Source of the DNA: Cognatishimia sp. F0-27
GTDB taxonomy: Bacteria; Pseudomonadota; Alphaproteobacteria; Rhodobacterales; Rhodobacteraceae
Direction of reading: 5' to 3'
Length of the DNA stretch: 64,000 nt
Assembly: GCF_020667845.1 (NCBI RefSeq)
Contig: NZ_JAFMPQ010000003.1
Span: 62,001 to 126,000, forward strand
Shown here one piece after another: positions 38,006 to 47,311 of the stretch. Position numbers and translations under genes: made by a program. Below the pieces are notes generated by a model. That model was given only the letters and a program-made list of their open reading frames with translations, was not told the origin of the DNA and made no database searches. How positions within the stretch are numbered: the stretch's first letter is position 1; each line of letters opens with the position of its first letter.

Positions 38006-38156
38006 CACACGCGAGACGCCGCGGCCCGTCGTGGGGGGCGTCCCGCGCGGTATGGCGTTCAGGCCGCAGTGCGGACGCGTGGTGCGGTGTATGCCCGCGC
38101 CTTCGGGACGGGCAGGACGACTGATGGGGCCGACAAACGACGCGTACGGGAACCGG

Positions 38157-38354
38157 TGGCACCACGCATGGGATCTTGTGACACCACGCATGGGATCCTG
38201 TGGCACCACGCTTGGGATCCCATGGCACCACGTATGGGATCCTGTGGCACCGCGCTTGGGATCCCATGGCACACGCATGGGCTCTTTTTGGCACCACGCT
38301 TGGGATCCCATGGCGCCACGTATGGGATCTTGTGGCACCGCAGTTGGAAACCCG
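38157..38354. repeat. 22-bp tandem satellite, nine units
   Basis: Nine head-to-tail 22-bp units, such as TGGCACCACGCATGGGATCT plus TG, start at 38157 and decay at both ends. From unit 2 on, two types alternate: one with CATGGGATCCTG or TATGGGATCTTG, one with CTTGGGATCCCA. This gives a 44-bp higher-order period. The second type contains the perfect palindrome TGGGATCCCA. The unit length is not a multiple of three and there are no unique spacers, so it is neither coding nor CRISPR. Confidence 0.9.
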
Positions 38355-38916
38355 CGCACTGGCTATGGGAATTCATGGCCCCGCTATTTCGCAATTCCGG
38401 ACTCCGGGGCCGGAAAGGCCTGAAATTCCGATTCGGCGTCGAATCTCGGCCTGAATCGGCCCGGATTCGGCGCAGACAGACCTTGCAGGCCGGCTGAAAC
38501 TCAAGCAAAACGCCAAATACCGGCCAGGGTGGGGGATTTTGTGGGAGATTATGTCCTCCATCCGGACTCTACAACATTTTGTGCTCCTGATGGCGTGGCC
38601 TACCTGATCTGCGCAAAATTCGCTCAAGAGGGCACATCATCTTGTTTTGAGTGGGGGTCGAAAACAGGATCTTGTGTCAAATTCCCCTAAAAAACTATTG
38701 CGTCCCATGCTTTCCCATGGCATCCATAGTTCACACGATGAGGAACGGACGCGGGGCACCACCAAAACGACCCCACACCGATTACCAAAAACAAAAAACT
38801 GAGCAGGTATCATACAGGCACCGCTCTTCATCGTGACAAAGAATCCGGCGCGCGGGCGAGCAGACATCCCCCCAGGTGGCGCGCGCAGTCGGAGATACCC
38901 GCAAACGCGGGTCACG
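38355..38916. other. Gene-free region between the satellite and mraZ
   Basis: No gene or known RNA is recognised in these 562 bp. It is AT-richer from about 38490 to 38820 and should contain the dcw promoter. It carries a pair of GTGGG repeats at 38529-38546 and, near 38715, TCCCATGGCA, the 10-mer at satellite unit junctions, which looks like a stray relic. Confidence 0.5.
38529..38546 (+). promoter_or_regulatory. Candidate MraZ-binding repeats
   Basis: GTGGGGGATTTTGTGGGA holds two TGGGN boxes 12 bp apart. MraZ in E. coli represses its own operon at TGGGN direct repeats (10-bp period there). The site is 450 bp upstream of mraZ, which is far, so this is a weak call. Confidence 0.3.
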
Positions 38917-38957
38917 CGGCGGGTTGATCAGTGGCAGCAGATCAACCCGCCGTTTTT
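38917..38957 (+). terminator. Strong intrinsic terminator just upstream of mraZ
   Basis: A perfect 13-bp stem (38917-38929 with 38940-38952; arm CGGCGGGTTGATC), a 10-nt loop and five T residues (38953-38957) end 36 bp before the mraZ start. No gene lies upstream on this strand for over 900 bp, so it must end a non-coding transcript or act as a leader attenuator of the dcw operon. Confidence 0.88.
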
Positions 38958-38993
38958 CCGTTTCAGGGGGCAAGGCAAGGGCAGTCAGGGACA

Positions 38994-39506
38994 GTGGGCC
39001 GCAAGCTAAGGTTCAGAGGCGAATTTCGGCTTAAGGTCGACGCGAAGGGGCGGATGTCCATCCCTTCGAGATTTCGCGGTGTCCTTGGCGCGGGCGACCC
39101 GGACTGGGATCCCGCCAGCAAGGAAAACGCCAATCCCCAATTTGTGATGGTCTATGGCAACCACAAGGTGCCTTATCTGGAGTGCTTTACCGTCGCCGAG
39201 ATGGAGCGCATCGAAAACCGCATCGACGCGATGCCGGCCGGTGAGCGCAAGCGGAAGTTGCAGAAAGTCTATTCCTCCGGATCGGTCGATGCGTCTCTCG
39301 ACGACACCGGGCGGATCGTGATCCCGGCGAAGCTGCGCAAGCGCTACGGGATTGAGAGCGAGGCCTATGCGGTGGCGAGCCTGAATACCTTTCAGATCTG
39401 GGCGGCGGAACGCTACGTGCCGACCGATGCGGTCGATGAGGACATGCTGTCCGAAGACCTACCGGAAGATCCGATGGAGTGGCTCAACGACGCTGAGGCG
39501 CTCTGA
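38994..39506 (+). CDS. mraZ: Transcriptional regulator MraZ
   Basis: MraZ binds DNA upstream of its own operon and opens the dcw cluster. The 170-residue product has the two AbrB-like half-domains (KLRFRGEFRLKVDAKGRMSIPSRFR and SVDASLDDTGRIVIPAKLRKRY, each shown from its conserved start) with DxxGR motifs. GTG 38994 follows CAGGGA and gives the normal N-terminus; an ATG-less extension would run into the terminator. Its stop touches the rsmH ATG (TGAATG). Confidence 0.92.
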   Translation: MGRKLRFRGEFRLKVDAKGRMSIPSRFRGVLGAGDPDWDPASKENANPQFVMVYGNHKVPYLECFTVAEMERIENRIDAMPAGERKRKLQKVYSSGSVDASLDDTGRIVIPAKLRKRYGIESEAYAVASLNTFQIWAAERYVPTDAVDEDMLSEDLPEDPMEWLNDAEAL

Positions 39507-40538
39507 ATGTCCGGTCCGGCGGTCCATACCGGCGGCGCGCCCCATGTTCCGGTTCTTCTGGGGCCGCTGCTTGAGGCCGTGGCGCCGGTTGACGGCGTGT
39601 GGATCGACGGCACGCTCGGGGCGGGCGGCTATACGCGCGGCCTTCTGGAGGCGGGCGCGGCGCGCGTGATCGGGATCGACCGAGACCCGCTCGCGCTGGA
39701 GCTTGCGGCGAACTGGGCCACGCCTTACGGCGACCGGGTTGCGCTGGTTCAGGCCAATTTTGCAGAGATGGACGCGCATGGCGCGGAGGTGGACGGGGTT
39801 GTGCTCGATCTCGGGGTTTCCTCGATGCAGCTTGACCGCGCGGAGCGGGGCTTTTCGTTCATGCGCGACGGGCCGCTCGACATGCGCATGGGGCAGGCGG
39901 GCCGGACGGCGGCGGATCTCGTGGCCGAGGCCAGCGAAACCGAACTGGCCGACATCCTCTATATCTATGGCGAGGAACGCGCCTCTCGCCGGATTGCCAA
40001 GGCGATCGTCAAGGCCCGCGAGGTCGCGCCGATCACCACCACCTTGCAGCTTGTGGACATCCTCGAACGCTGCCTGCCGAGGCAGAAACCGGGGCAGAGC
40101 CACCCGGCCACCCGCAGCTTTCAGGCGTTGAGGATCGCGGTGAACGGCGAATATGACGCGCTGTGGCAAGGGCTGATGGCCGCGGAGCGCGCGTTGAAGC
40201 CCGGCGGGCGGCTCGCGGTGGTGACCTTCCATTCGGTCGAGGATCGCATGGTCAAACGGTTCTTTCAGGCCCATGGCGCGCCCAAGGTGAAGGTGAACCG
40301 CTACAGCGATGCGCCGCCGCCCGAACCCGACGCGCCGTTTGAAATCCTGACCCGCAAGGCGGTGGGGCCGGACAAGGACGAGCTGGCGGCAAACCCGCGG
40401 GCGCGGTCCGCAAAACTGCGGGTGGCGCGGCGCACAAGCCAGCCGGCGCAGGCCATCGCAGCCGACGCCATCGCCATGCCGGACGTCCCGGACCGGCGGG
40501 CATCACAGTCGAAATCGAGCAGACCACGGAGGCGCTAG
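39507..40538 (+). CDS. rsmH: 16S rRNA (cytosine(1402)-N(4))-methyltransferase
   Basis: RsmH (MraW) methylates C1402 of 16S rRNA in the decoding centre. The 343-residue enzyme has [15 protein letters not shown], the SAM site [28 protein letters not shown] and [13 protein letters not shown], all standard. It directly follows mraZ and precedes ftsL by 5 bp. Confidence 0.95.
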   Translation: MSGPAVHTGGAPHVPVLLGPLLEAVAPVDGVWIDGTLGAGGYTRGLLEAGAARVIGIDRDPLALELAANWATPYGDRVALVQANFAEMDAHGAEVDGVVLDLGVSSMQLDRAERGFSFMRDGPLDMRMGQAGRTAADLVAEASETELADILYIYGEERASRRIAKAIVKAREVAPITTTLQLVDILERCLPRQKPGQSHPATRSFQALRIAVNGEYDALWQGLMAAERALKPGGRLAVVTFHSVEDRMVKRFFQAHGAPKVKVNRYSDAPPPEPDAPFEILTRKAVGPDKDELAANPRARSAKLRVARRTSQPAQAIAADAIAMPDVPDRRASQSKSSRPRRR

Positions 40539-40543
40539 GGACA

Positions 40544-40903
40544 ATGCGCAGTTTTCTCTATCTTCTGACAGCGTTGGCGGTGATCGGCACCGGTTTCTGG
40601 GCCTATCGCGAGAATTACACCACGAAAGAAGCGCTCGATCGTGTCGATGCGCTCAACCGCGACATTCGCGAAGCGCGCGAGCGGCTGGCCATCCTGAACG
40701 CGGAATGGGCCTATCTCAATCGCCCTGACCGGCTGCGCGATCTGGCGGAGCTCAATTTCGACCGGCTGGGGCTGTTGCCGCTGCGCTCGGATCAGTTCGG
40801 CATCGCCGAGCAGGTGATCTTTCCGACGCCGGAGCCGGTGGATTTTGACGGGGCCATCGACGTGACCAGCCTTGGCGCGGCACAAGGGAGGGCAGAGCCA
40901 TGA
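40544..40903 (+). CDS. ftsL: Cell division protein FtsL
   Basis: The 119-residue protein has one N-terminal helix (FLYLLTALAVIGTGFWAY) and a short coiled coil (LDRVDALNRDIREARERLAILNAEWAYL, residues ~28-55). FtsL links FtsQ/FtsB to FtsW-FtsI in the divisome. Its stop overlaps the ftsI ATG by 4 bp. Identification rests on position and architecture, as FtsL sequences are poorly conserved. Confidence 0.88.
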   Translation: MRSFLYLLTALAVIGTGFWAYRENYTTKEALDRVDALNRDIREARERLAILNAEWAYLNRPDRLRDLAELNFDRLGLLPLRSDQFGIAEQVIFPTPEPVDFDGAIDVTSLGAAQGRAEP

Positions 40904-42687
40904 TCCGGACACCGCTGCGCCCGTTGGCGCGAATCCTCGAGGCCCGTGAAAAGGGCGAAAATCCGGACGCCATCGAGCGCGAGAACCTGCGCCTGCGCCA
41001 CGAGGAAATGCGCGACCGCGCGCGGCATCGTGCGGAGGGCCGTTTGCTTGTGCTGGGCGTAATGTTTGTCTGTGCCTTCTCGGTTGTCGGCGCGCGTATG
41101 GGCGTGCTGGCCGCATCCGACCCGGTGGAGCCGCGCGCACAGGCCACGGGCTCGTCGATCATCGCGAGCCGGGCGGATATCACCGACCGGCACGGGCGCA
41201 TCCTTGCGACCAACATGACGACCCATTCGCTCTATGCCCATCCGCAGCAGATGATCGAGCCGATCCGCACCGCCAAGGCGCTGGCGGAGATCTTTCCCGA
41301 TCTCGACGAGGAGCGGCTGATCGAAGATTTCACCGGCAAGCGCAAATTCCTCTGGGTCAAGCGCAAGCTTAGCCCCGAGCAGCGTCAGGCGGTGCATGAC
41401 ATCGGCGAGCCGGGTCTGTTGTTCGGGCCGCGCGAGATGCGGCTCTATCCCAATGGCGCGTTGGCGGCACATGTTCTTGGCGGCGCCAGTTTCGGCCGCG
41501 AAGGGGTGCATTCGGCCGAGGTCATCGGCACGGCGGGGATCGAGAAATACCTCGATGCGGAGCTGCGTGACCCCGCGCGGGAAGGCGCGCCTCTGGCGCT
41601 GTCCATCGACCTGACGGTGCAGGCCGCCGCGGAACGGGTGCTCGATGCGGGAATGAAGCTGATGAACGCCAAGGGCGCGGCATCCGTGCTCATGGATGTG
41701 AAGACCGGCGAGGTGATCTCCATCGTGTCGCTGCCGGATTTCGACCCCAACGATCGCCCGCGCCCGCCAACCGAGGGCGAGCCGGGCGACAGCCCGCTGT
41801 TCAACCGCGCGGTGCAGGGCGTTTACGAGCTTGGATCGGTCTACAAGATCTTCACCGCCGCGCAGGCGGTCGATCTTGGCCTCGTGAGCAGCGACACGGT
41901 GATCGACACCAAACCGCCCATGGTGGTGAACGGGCACCGGATCGGCGAGTTCCGCAACAAGAACTACGGCGCGCTCAGCGTGTCCGACATCATCGTGAAA
42001 AGCTCCAACCGCGGGACCGGCAAGCTGGCCCTGTCCATCGGCAAGGCGCGCCAGAAGCAGTTTCTCGCGGATCTCGGCATGTTCGAGCCGACTCCGCTTG
42101 AAATCGTCGAGGCGCGGGGCGGCGCGCCGCTCTTTCCCAAGCAGTGGAGCGACATTCACGCGGTGACGATCTCTTATGGTCACGGTTTGTCGACCTCGCC
42201 GCTGCATCTTGCGGCGGGCTACACGGCGATTGCCAATGGCGGGCGGATGTTGCAACCGACGCTGCTACGCCAGGACGGGCCGGTAGAGGGTGCGCGCGTG
42301 ATGTCCGAGCAGGCCGCGAAGGCCGCGCGGTCCATGTTGCGCAAGGTTGTGACCGAAGGCACGGCGAGCTTTGCGCGTGTGCCCGGCTACAAGGTGGGCG
42401 GCAAGACGGGGACCGCGGACAAGCCGCGCCCGCGCGGCGGTGGCTATTACGACGACAAGGTGATCGCGACCTTTGCCTCCATGTTCCCGGCGGATGATCC
42501 CAAATACGTGCTGGTCGTCACGCTCGACGAGCCGGTGGAGACATCGGGCAGCAAGCCGCGCCGCACGGCGGGCTGGACGGCGGTGCCGGTGGCGCATGAG
42601 ATGATCGCGCGTATCGCGCCGCTGCTTGGGCTGACGCCGGAATATCCGCCCATGTCGCTTGAGCGCCTCATCGAAGTCTCACGCTGA
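40900..42687 (+). CDS. ftsI: Peptidoglycan D,D-transpeptidase FtsI (PBP3)
   Basis: FtsI cross-links septal peptidoglycan together with FtsW. The 595-residue class B PBP has a cytoplasmic N-terminal stretch, one helix (about residues 45-65), a dimerisation domain and the transpeptidase domain with the three active-site motifs Ser313-V-Y-Lys316, Ser368-S-Asn370 and Lys502-T-G504. A stem-loop follows the stop at once. Confidence 0.96.
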   Translation: MIRTPLRPLARILEAREKGENPDAIERENLRLRHEEMRDRARHRAEGRLLVLGVMFVCAFSVVGARMGVLAASDPVEPRAQATGSSIIASRADITDRHGRILATNMTTHSLYAHPQQMIEPIRTAKALAEIFPDLDEERLIEDFTGKRKFLWVKRKLSPEQRQAVHDIGEPGLLFGPREMRLYPNGALAAHVLGGASFGREGVHSAEVIGTAGIEKYLDAELRDPAREGAPLALSIDLTVQAAAERVLDAGMKLMNAKGAASVLMDVKTGEVISIVSLPDFDPNDRPRPPTEGEPGDSPLFNRAVQGVYELGSVYKIFTAAQAVDLGLVSSDTVIDTKPPMVVNGHRIGEFRNKNYGALSVSDIIVKSSNRGTGKLALSIGKARQKQFLADLGMFEPTPLEIVEARGGAPLFPKQWSDIHAVTISYGHGLSTSPLHLAAGYTAIANGGRMLQPTLLRQDGPVEGARVMSEQAAKAARSMLRKVVTEGTASFARVPGYKVGGKTGTADKPRPRGGGYYDDKVIATFASMFPADDPKYVLVVTLDEPVETSGSKPRRTAGWTAVPVAHEMIARIAPLLGLTPEYPPMSLERLIEVSR

Positions 42688-42714
42688 GCACCGGATGCAA
42701 GGCGCATCTGGTGC
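42688..42714 (+). terminator. Stem-loop after ftsI
   Basis: GCACCGGATGC pairs with GCATCTGGTGC (10 of 11 pairs) around a 5-nt loop, immediately after the ftsI stop. No T-run follows, so it more likely stabilises or attenuates than terminates. The following 176 bp to murE could hold an internal promoter. Confidence 0.45.
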
Positions 42715-42890
42715 GTGGCGCCAGATTTGCGTATGCCCGACACGGGAGTTGCCCGGTCCGACGCCCTGTGCGCCAAAAGAGATTCGGCGTGGCGGCTCCG
42801 GATTTGGGGAACACGCATGATCGGCGCGCATGATCCGGGGCTTTGCCCGCCGCGCGCTGCCTGTGCGGATGACAGCGGATTGGGGAAAGC

Positions 42891-44387
42891 ATGGTGGAGA
42901 CGGCGACGAAATCCTTGAGCGAACTGGGGCTGACGGCGCGCGGCGGGCGCGATGTGCGCATCACCGGGCTGACCGTGGACAGCCGCGAGGTCAAGGACGG
43001 GTTTCTCTTTGCGGCGCTTCCCGGCACACGGGTGCATGGCGCAACCTTCATCCAATACGCCTTGCGGATGGGGGCGGCGGCGATCCTGACGGATGCGGCG
43101 GGCGCGCGGATCGCGCAGGCGGAGATCGACGCTTCTGATGCGGCGCTTGTGATTGCCGCCGATCCGCGGCAGGCGCTGGCCTTTACCGCGGCATTGTGGT
43201 TCGGGGTGCAGCCCGAGACGGTGGTCGCGGTCACCGGCACCAATGGCAAGACGTCGGTGGCGACCTTCACCCGCCAACTCTGGCAGGAGCTTGGCGTGCG
43301 CGCGATCAATCTCGGCACCACCGGCATCGAGGGCGACTGGCAGGCGCCACTGGCCCATACCACACCCGAACCCGTGACCTTGCATGGCGCGCTGGCGGAG
43401 GCCGCCCGCGCCGGGGTGAGCCACGTGGCGATGGAGGCGTCCTCGCACGGGTTGGACCAGCGTCGGCTGGACGGGGTGACGCTCAAGGCGGCGGCGTTCA
43501 CGAATTTCACCCAGGACCATCTCGATTACCACGCCAGTTTCGAGGATTACTTCGCCGCCAAGGCGGGGCTTTTTGTGCGCGTGCTGTCCGAGGATGGCAC
43601 CGTGGTGGTCAATATAGACGACCCGCGCGGGGTCGATATTCTGGCGATGGCCAAGGCGCGCGGTCAGGATGTCATCACGGTCGGGCGGGAGGCGGCGGAT
43701 CTCTGTCTTGAGCGTCAGCGCTTCGATGCGACGGGCCAGGATCTGAGGCTGAGTTACCGCGGAACGGTGCGTCAGGAGCGGCTCAACCTCATCGGCGGGT
43801 TCCAGGCGGAAAACGTGCTGATCGCGGCGGGGCTCGTGATCGCCTGCGGGGCCGATGCCGATGACGTGTTCGACATGATTCCGTTGCTGGAAACGGTGCG
43901 CGGGCGCATGCAGCTGGCCGCGACACGGGAAAACGGCGCGGCGGTGTTCGTGGATTACGCCCATACGCCGGACGCGGTGGCGACGGCCGCACAGGCGCTG
44001 CGCCCGCATGTGATGGGCCGGCTCGTTGTCATCGTCGGGGCGGGCGGAGATCGGGACGCGGGCAAACGGCCGCTGATGGGCCGCGCGGCGGCACAGGCGG
44101 CGGATATGGTCATCGTGACCGACGACAATCCGCGCTCCGAGGATCCGGCGGCGATCCGCGCCGCGGTCATGGCCGGTGCACGCGAGGCCAGCGAGACGGT
44201 GACCGAGGTGGGCGACCGGGCCGAAGCGATCCTGCGCGGGGTCGATGCGCTGGGGCCGGGGGATGCGCTGCTGATCTGTGGCAAGGGGCATGAAACCGGA
44301 CAGATCGTCGGCGACACGGTCTATCCGTTTGACGATGCCGAGCAGGCCAGCGTCGCGGTGGCGGCTCTTGACGGGAAGGGGCTCTGA
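42891..44387 (+). CDS. murE: UDP-MurNAc-L-Ala-D-Glu:meso-DAP ligase
   Basis: MurE adds the third stem residue. The 498-residue ligase has the ATP loop TGTNGKT at residues 115-121, the carbamylated-lysine region, MEASSHGLDQRRLDGV and, in the C-terminal domain, DNPR (Asp412-Arg415), the signature of enzymes that use meso-diaminopimelate. The gap to murF is one base. Confidence 0.96.
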   Translation: MVETATKSLSELGLTARGGRDVRITGLTVDSREVKDGFLFAALPGTRVHGATFIQYALRMGAAAILTDAAGARIAQAEIDASDAALVIAADPRQALAFTAALWFGVQPETVVAVTGTNGKTSVATFTRQLWQELGVRAINLGTTGIEGDWQAPLAHTTPEPVTLHGALAEAARAGVSHVAMEASSHGLDQRRLDGVTLKAAAFTNFTQDHLDYHASFEDYFAAKAGLFVRVLSEDGTVVVNIDDPRGVDILAMAKARGQDVITVGREAADLCLERQRFDATGQDLRLSYRGTVRQERLNLIGGFQAENVLIAAGLVIACGADADDVFDMIPLLETVRGRMQLAATRENGAAVFVDYAHTPDAVATAAQALRPHVMGRLVVIVGAGGDRDAGKRPLMGRAAAQAADMVIVTDDNPRSEDPAAIRAAVMAGAREASETVTEVGDRAEAILRGVDALGPGDALLICGKGHETGQIVGDTVYPFDDAEQASVAVAALDGKGL

Positions 44388-44388
44388 G

Positions 44389-45831
44389 ATGGCGTTGTGG
44401 ACCTCGCAGGAGGCAGAGGCGGCGACCGGCGGACGGGCGCTCGCGCCCTTTGCGGTGAGCGGTGTCAGCATCGACACGCGCACGCTCGGGCGCGGGGAGA
44501 TGTTCGTGGCGCTCAAGGCGGCGCGTGACGGGCATGATTTTGTCGCGCAGGCGCTGGAGGCGGGCGCGGGGGCGGCCTTAGTGTCGCGCATTCCCGAGGG
44601 CGTGCCGGAGACCGCGCCGCTGCTGCTCGTGGACGATGTGCAGAGCGCGCTGGAGGCTTTGGGTGTTGCCGCGCGCGCGCGTTTCGAAGGCCGAGTTGTC
44701 GCGGTGACGGGTTCGGTCGGCAAGACCTCCACCAAGGAGATGCTGCGCACGGTTCTGGGCGCGCATGGCCGGGTGCATGCGGCCGAAAAGAGCTACAACA
44801 ACCATTGGGGTGTGCCGCTCACGCTCGCGCGGATGCCGCGCGACGCGGATTTTGCGGTGATCGAGATTGGCATGAACGCGCCGGGCGAGATCGCGCCGCT
44901 GTCGCGCATGGCGCGCCCGCATGTGGCCATGGTGACGATTGTCGCCCCGGCGCATCTGGCCGCGTTCGAAAGCCTTGAGGGGATCGCGCGCGAAAAGGGC
45001 GCCATCTTCGAGGGGCTTGAGCCGGAGGGGATCGCGGTTCTGAACGGTGATCTGGACGTCTCGGCGATCCTGCATGACTGCGCGGCGGGGGCGGCGCGGG
45101 TTCTGGCCTTTGGCGAGGCGCCCGGGCACGCCTTTCGCGTGGCGTCTGTCACGGTGGGCGATCAGCAGACCGTGGTGCAGGCGGAGATCGCGGGCGCGCC
45201 GGTGCTTTACAAGGTGCCCGTGCCGGGGCGGCATTTCGCGGTCAACGCCATGGCGGTTCTGGCCACTGGCGAGGCGCTCGACCTTGACCGCGCGATCAGC
45301 GTTGCGGCTCTGGGGCGCTGGTCGCCCGGCGCGGGGCGCGGGGCGCGCGAGGTGATCGAGCTTGATGCGGTCGATGACCGGCTGACGGTGGAGCTGATCG
45401 ACGACGCCTATAATGCCAATCCAGCCTCGCTCGGCGCGGCATTGGAGGTGCTGGCTGCGGCGGAGCCCCGTCACGATGTCGGGCGGGTCTCGCGCGGGCG
45501 CCGGATCGCCTATCTCGGCGACATGAAGGAGCTTGGCCGCACCGAGGAGGCGCTGCATCGCGCGATTGCCGCGCTGCCCGCGATGGCGCAGATCGATGCG
45601 GTGCATTGCGCCGGTCCGTTGATGCGCGTGCTCTGGGAGGCGCTGCCGGAGGAGAAACGCGGCCGCTGGACCGAAGATGCGGAGGGGCTGGCGGAGGGCG
45701 TGCATCATGATCTCGACGCCGGGGACGTGGTGCTCGTCAAGGGGTCTTTGTCGATGGGGTTGGCACGGGTTGTTGACGCCATCCGCAAAATGGGCCAAGC
45801 CGCAGGCTCACGAACAAGGCCGCAGGGCTGA
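44389..45831 (+). CDS. murF: UDP-MurNAc-tripeptide:D-Ala-D-Ala ligase
   Basis: MurF adds D-Ala-D-Ala to the precursor. The 480-residue protein has the ATP loop TGSVGKT (107-113), SYNNHWGVPLTLARMP, MGMNAPGE-type text (EIGMNAPGEIAPL) and DDAYNANPASL in the C-terminal domain. ATG 44389 lies one base after the murE stop, with AAGGGG inside the murE end. Confidence 0.95.
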   Translation: MALWTSQEAEAATGGRALAPFAVSGVSIDTRTLGRGEMFVALKAARDGHDFVAQALEAGAGAALVSRIPEGVPETAPLLLVDDVQSALEALGVAARARFEGRVVAVTGSVGKTSTKEMLRTVLGAHGRVHAAEKSYNNHWGVPLTLARMPRDADFAVIEIGMNAPGEIAPLSRMARPHVAMVTIVAPAHLAAFESLEGIAREKGAIFEGLEPEGIAVLNGDLDVSAILHDCAAGAARVLAFGEAPGHAFRVASVTVGDQQTVVQAEIAGAPVLYKVPVPGRHFAVNAMAVLATGEALDLDRAISVAALGRWSPGAGRGAREVIELDAVDDRLTVELIDDAYNANPASLGAALEVLAAAEPRHDVGRVSRGRRIAYLGDMKELGRTEEALHRAIAALPAMAQIDAVHCAGPLMRVLWEALPEEKRGRWTEDAEGLAEGVHHDLDAGDVVLVKGSLSMGLARVVDAIRKMGQAAGSRTRPQG

Positions 45832-45843
45832 CGGGGGACGCAG

Positions 45844-46926
45844 ATGTTATTCTGGCTGACAGAGCTGAGCGATGGCGGTGATTTCTTCAACCTTTTCAGG
45901 TATATCACCTTTCGGGCCGGTGGGGCTTTCCTGACTGCGCTCTTGTTTGGCTTTCTGTTTGGCCCGCCATTGATCAACGTGCTGCGCCGCACGCAGGGCA
46001 AGGGTCAGCCGATCCGTTCCGACGGGCCGGAGGGGCATTTCGCCAAGGCGGGCACGCCGACCATGGGCGGGTTGCTCATTGTCGGCGCGCTTCTGACCTC
46101 GACCTTGCTATGGGCGCGGCTCGACAACCCCTTTGTCTGGATGGTTCTGTTTGTGACCATGGGCTATGCGGCGATCGGCTTCGCGGATGATTATGCCAAG
46201 GTCTCCAAGCAGAACACTGCCGGTGTGTCGGGCCGGGTCCGGCTCGGGCTTGGCTTTCTGATCGCGGGGATTGCGGGCTATTGGGCCGCGCAGTATCACC
46301 CCGAGCCGCTGGCGGGGCATCTGGCGTTCCCGGTGTTCAAGGACACGTTGCTGTATCTCGGGTTCCTGTTCGTGCCCTTTGCGATGATCGTCATCGTGGG
46401 CGCGGCCAATGCGGTGAACCTCACCGATGGTCTGGACGGGTTGGCGATCATGCCGGTGATGATCGCCACCTCGACGCTTGGGGTGATTGCCTATGCGGTG
46501 GGTCGGGTCGATTTCACCGAATATCTGGATGTGCATTACGTGCCCGGAACCGGAGAGATCCTGATCTTTGCGGCCGGTGTTGTCGGCGGCGGGCTTGGCT
46601 TCTTGTGGTATAATGCGCCGCCCGCGGCGGTGTTCATGGGAGATACCGGCTCGCTCGCCCTGGGTGGCGCGCTGGGTGCGATCGCGGTGGCGACCAAGCA
46701 CGAGCTGGTGCTGGCGATCGTGGGCGGGTTGTTTGTGGTCGAGGCGCTGTCGGTGATCGTGCAGGTGCTCTACTTCAAGCGCACCGGCAAGCGGGTGTTC
46801 CTGATGGCGCCGATCCATCACCACTACGAGAAGAAGGGCTGGGCGGAGCCACAGATCGTGATCCGGTTCTGGATCATATCCCTGATCCTCGCGATTATCG
46901 GGCTTGCCACGCTGAAGGTGCGCTGA
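45844..46926 (+). CDS. mraY: Phospho-MurNAc-pentapeptide-transferase
   Basis: MraY joins phospho-MurNAc-pentapeptide to undecaprenyl phosphate, making lipid I at the inner membrane. The 360-residue protein has about ten helices and the motifs [16 protein letters not shown] (catalytic Asp pair), [13 protein letters not shown] and [13 protein letters not shown]. The usual next gene murD is displaced by a photosynthesis-type gene. Confidence 0.97.
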   Translation: MLFWLTELSDGGDFFNLFRYITFRAGGAFLTALLFGFLFGPPLINVLRRTQGKGQPIRSDGPEGHFAKAGTPTMGGLLIVGALLTSTLLWARLDNPFVWMVLFVTMGYAAIGFADDYAKVSKQNTAGVSGRVRLGLGFLIAGIAGYWAAQYHPEPLAGHLAFPVFKDTLLYLGFLFVPFAMIVIVGAANAVNLTDGLDGLAIMPVMIATSTLGVIAYAVGRVDFTEYLDVHYVPGTGEILIFAAGVVGGGLGFLWYNAPPAAVFMGDTGSLALGGALGAIAVATKHELVLAIVGGLFVVEALSVIVQVLYFKRTGKRVFLMAPIHHHYEKKGWAEPQIVIRFWIISLILAIIGLATLKVR

Positions 46927-47146
46927 CGCGTCCGGAGCGCCGGGCGCGGTTTGTGTCCCGTGTCGCATGCGGATTTGTCTTGGGTGCGGGTGTGTGCGGT
47001 TTGTCGGTGAGCACGGATAGCGGGCGCGCGCCGTTGGGCGTTGGGCGCCGGTCTATGCGGCTTGTCGATGCGCGGGTTGGGGCCTTGAGGCCGGCTTTTC
47101 GGGTCTCTTGGGCGCAGGTTTGATTGCGGTGGCCGTTCTGGGCGAA

Positions 47147-47210
47147 GGGGGGCGCTGCCCCCGTCACAGCAAGCTGTGACTCCCCCGGAGTATTTCAGGA
47201 CAGAAGAAAC
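47147..47210 (+). repeat. Dispersed GC-hairpin element, copy 5, with extra stem
   Basis: The usual GGGGGGCGCTGCCCCC and TCCCCCGGAGTATTTC-AGGACAGAAGAAAC parts are separated by an added hairpin GTCACAGC-AA-GCTGTGAC (47163-47180). Copy 7 has a hairpin of the same size with different bases in the same place. Confidence 0.8.
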
Positions 47211-47267
47211 CGGGGCTGCGGCAACGGAAACCGGGCGGGGCGCGAAGGCTCTGGCTCTGCGGTCATG

Positions 47268-47285
47268 TGTCAGCTATGGTTGACA
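47268..47285 (+). promoter_or_regulatory. PpsR/CrtJ operator before the BciB-type gene
   Basis: TGTCAGCTATGGTTGACA is a perfect TGT-N12-ACA palindrome ending 26 bp before the ATG, much as before bchE. A second, incomplete half (TTGACA at 47294-47299) follows. A photosynthesis-type operator inside a cell-wall cluster is the main clue to the function of the next gene. Confidence 0.75.
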
Positions 47286-47311
47286 CTATTGAAGTTGACA
47301 CGGAGGCGGGC

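Larger units (their letters stand above)
46927..47311. other. Spacer between mraY and the BciB-type gene
   Basis: This 385-bp gap holds one dispersed hairpin element and a PpsR site. The first 200 bp are GC-rich, with loosely repeated GCGG-TTTGTC stretches that I could not resolve into a clear repeat. Confidence 0.5.

Noticed and set aside
38157-38354. CRISPR array
   Set aside because: The 22-bp units are directly contiguous, with no unique spacers and no cas genes nearby.
38355-38957. RNase P RNA gene upstream of mraZ, a common alphaproteobacterial location
   Set aside because: The conserved GGAAAGTCC and ACAGAAA core motifs of RNase P RNA are absent.
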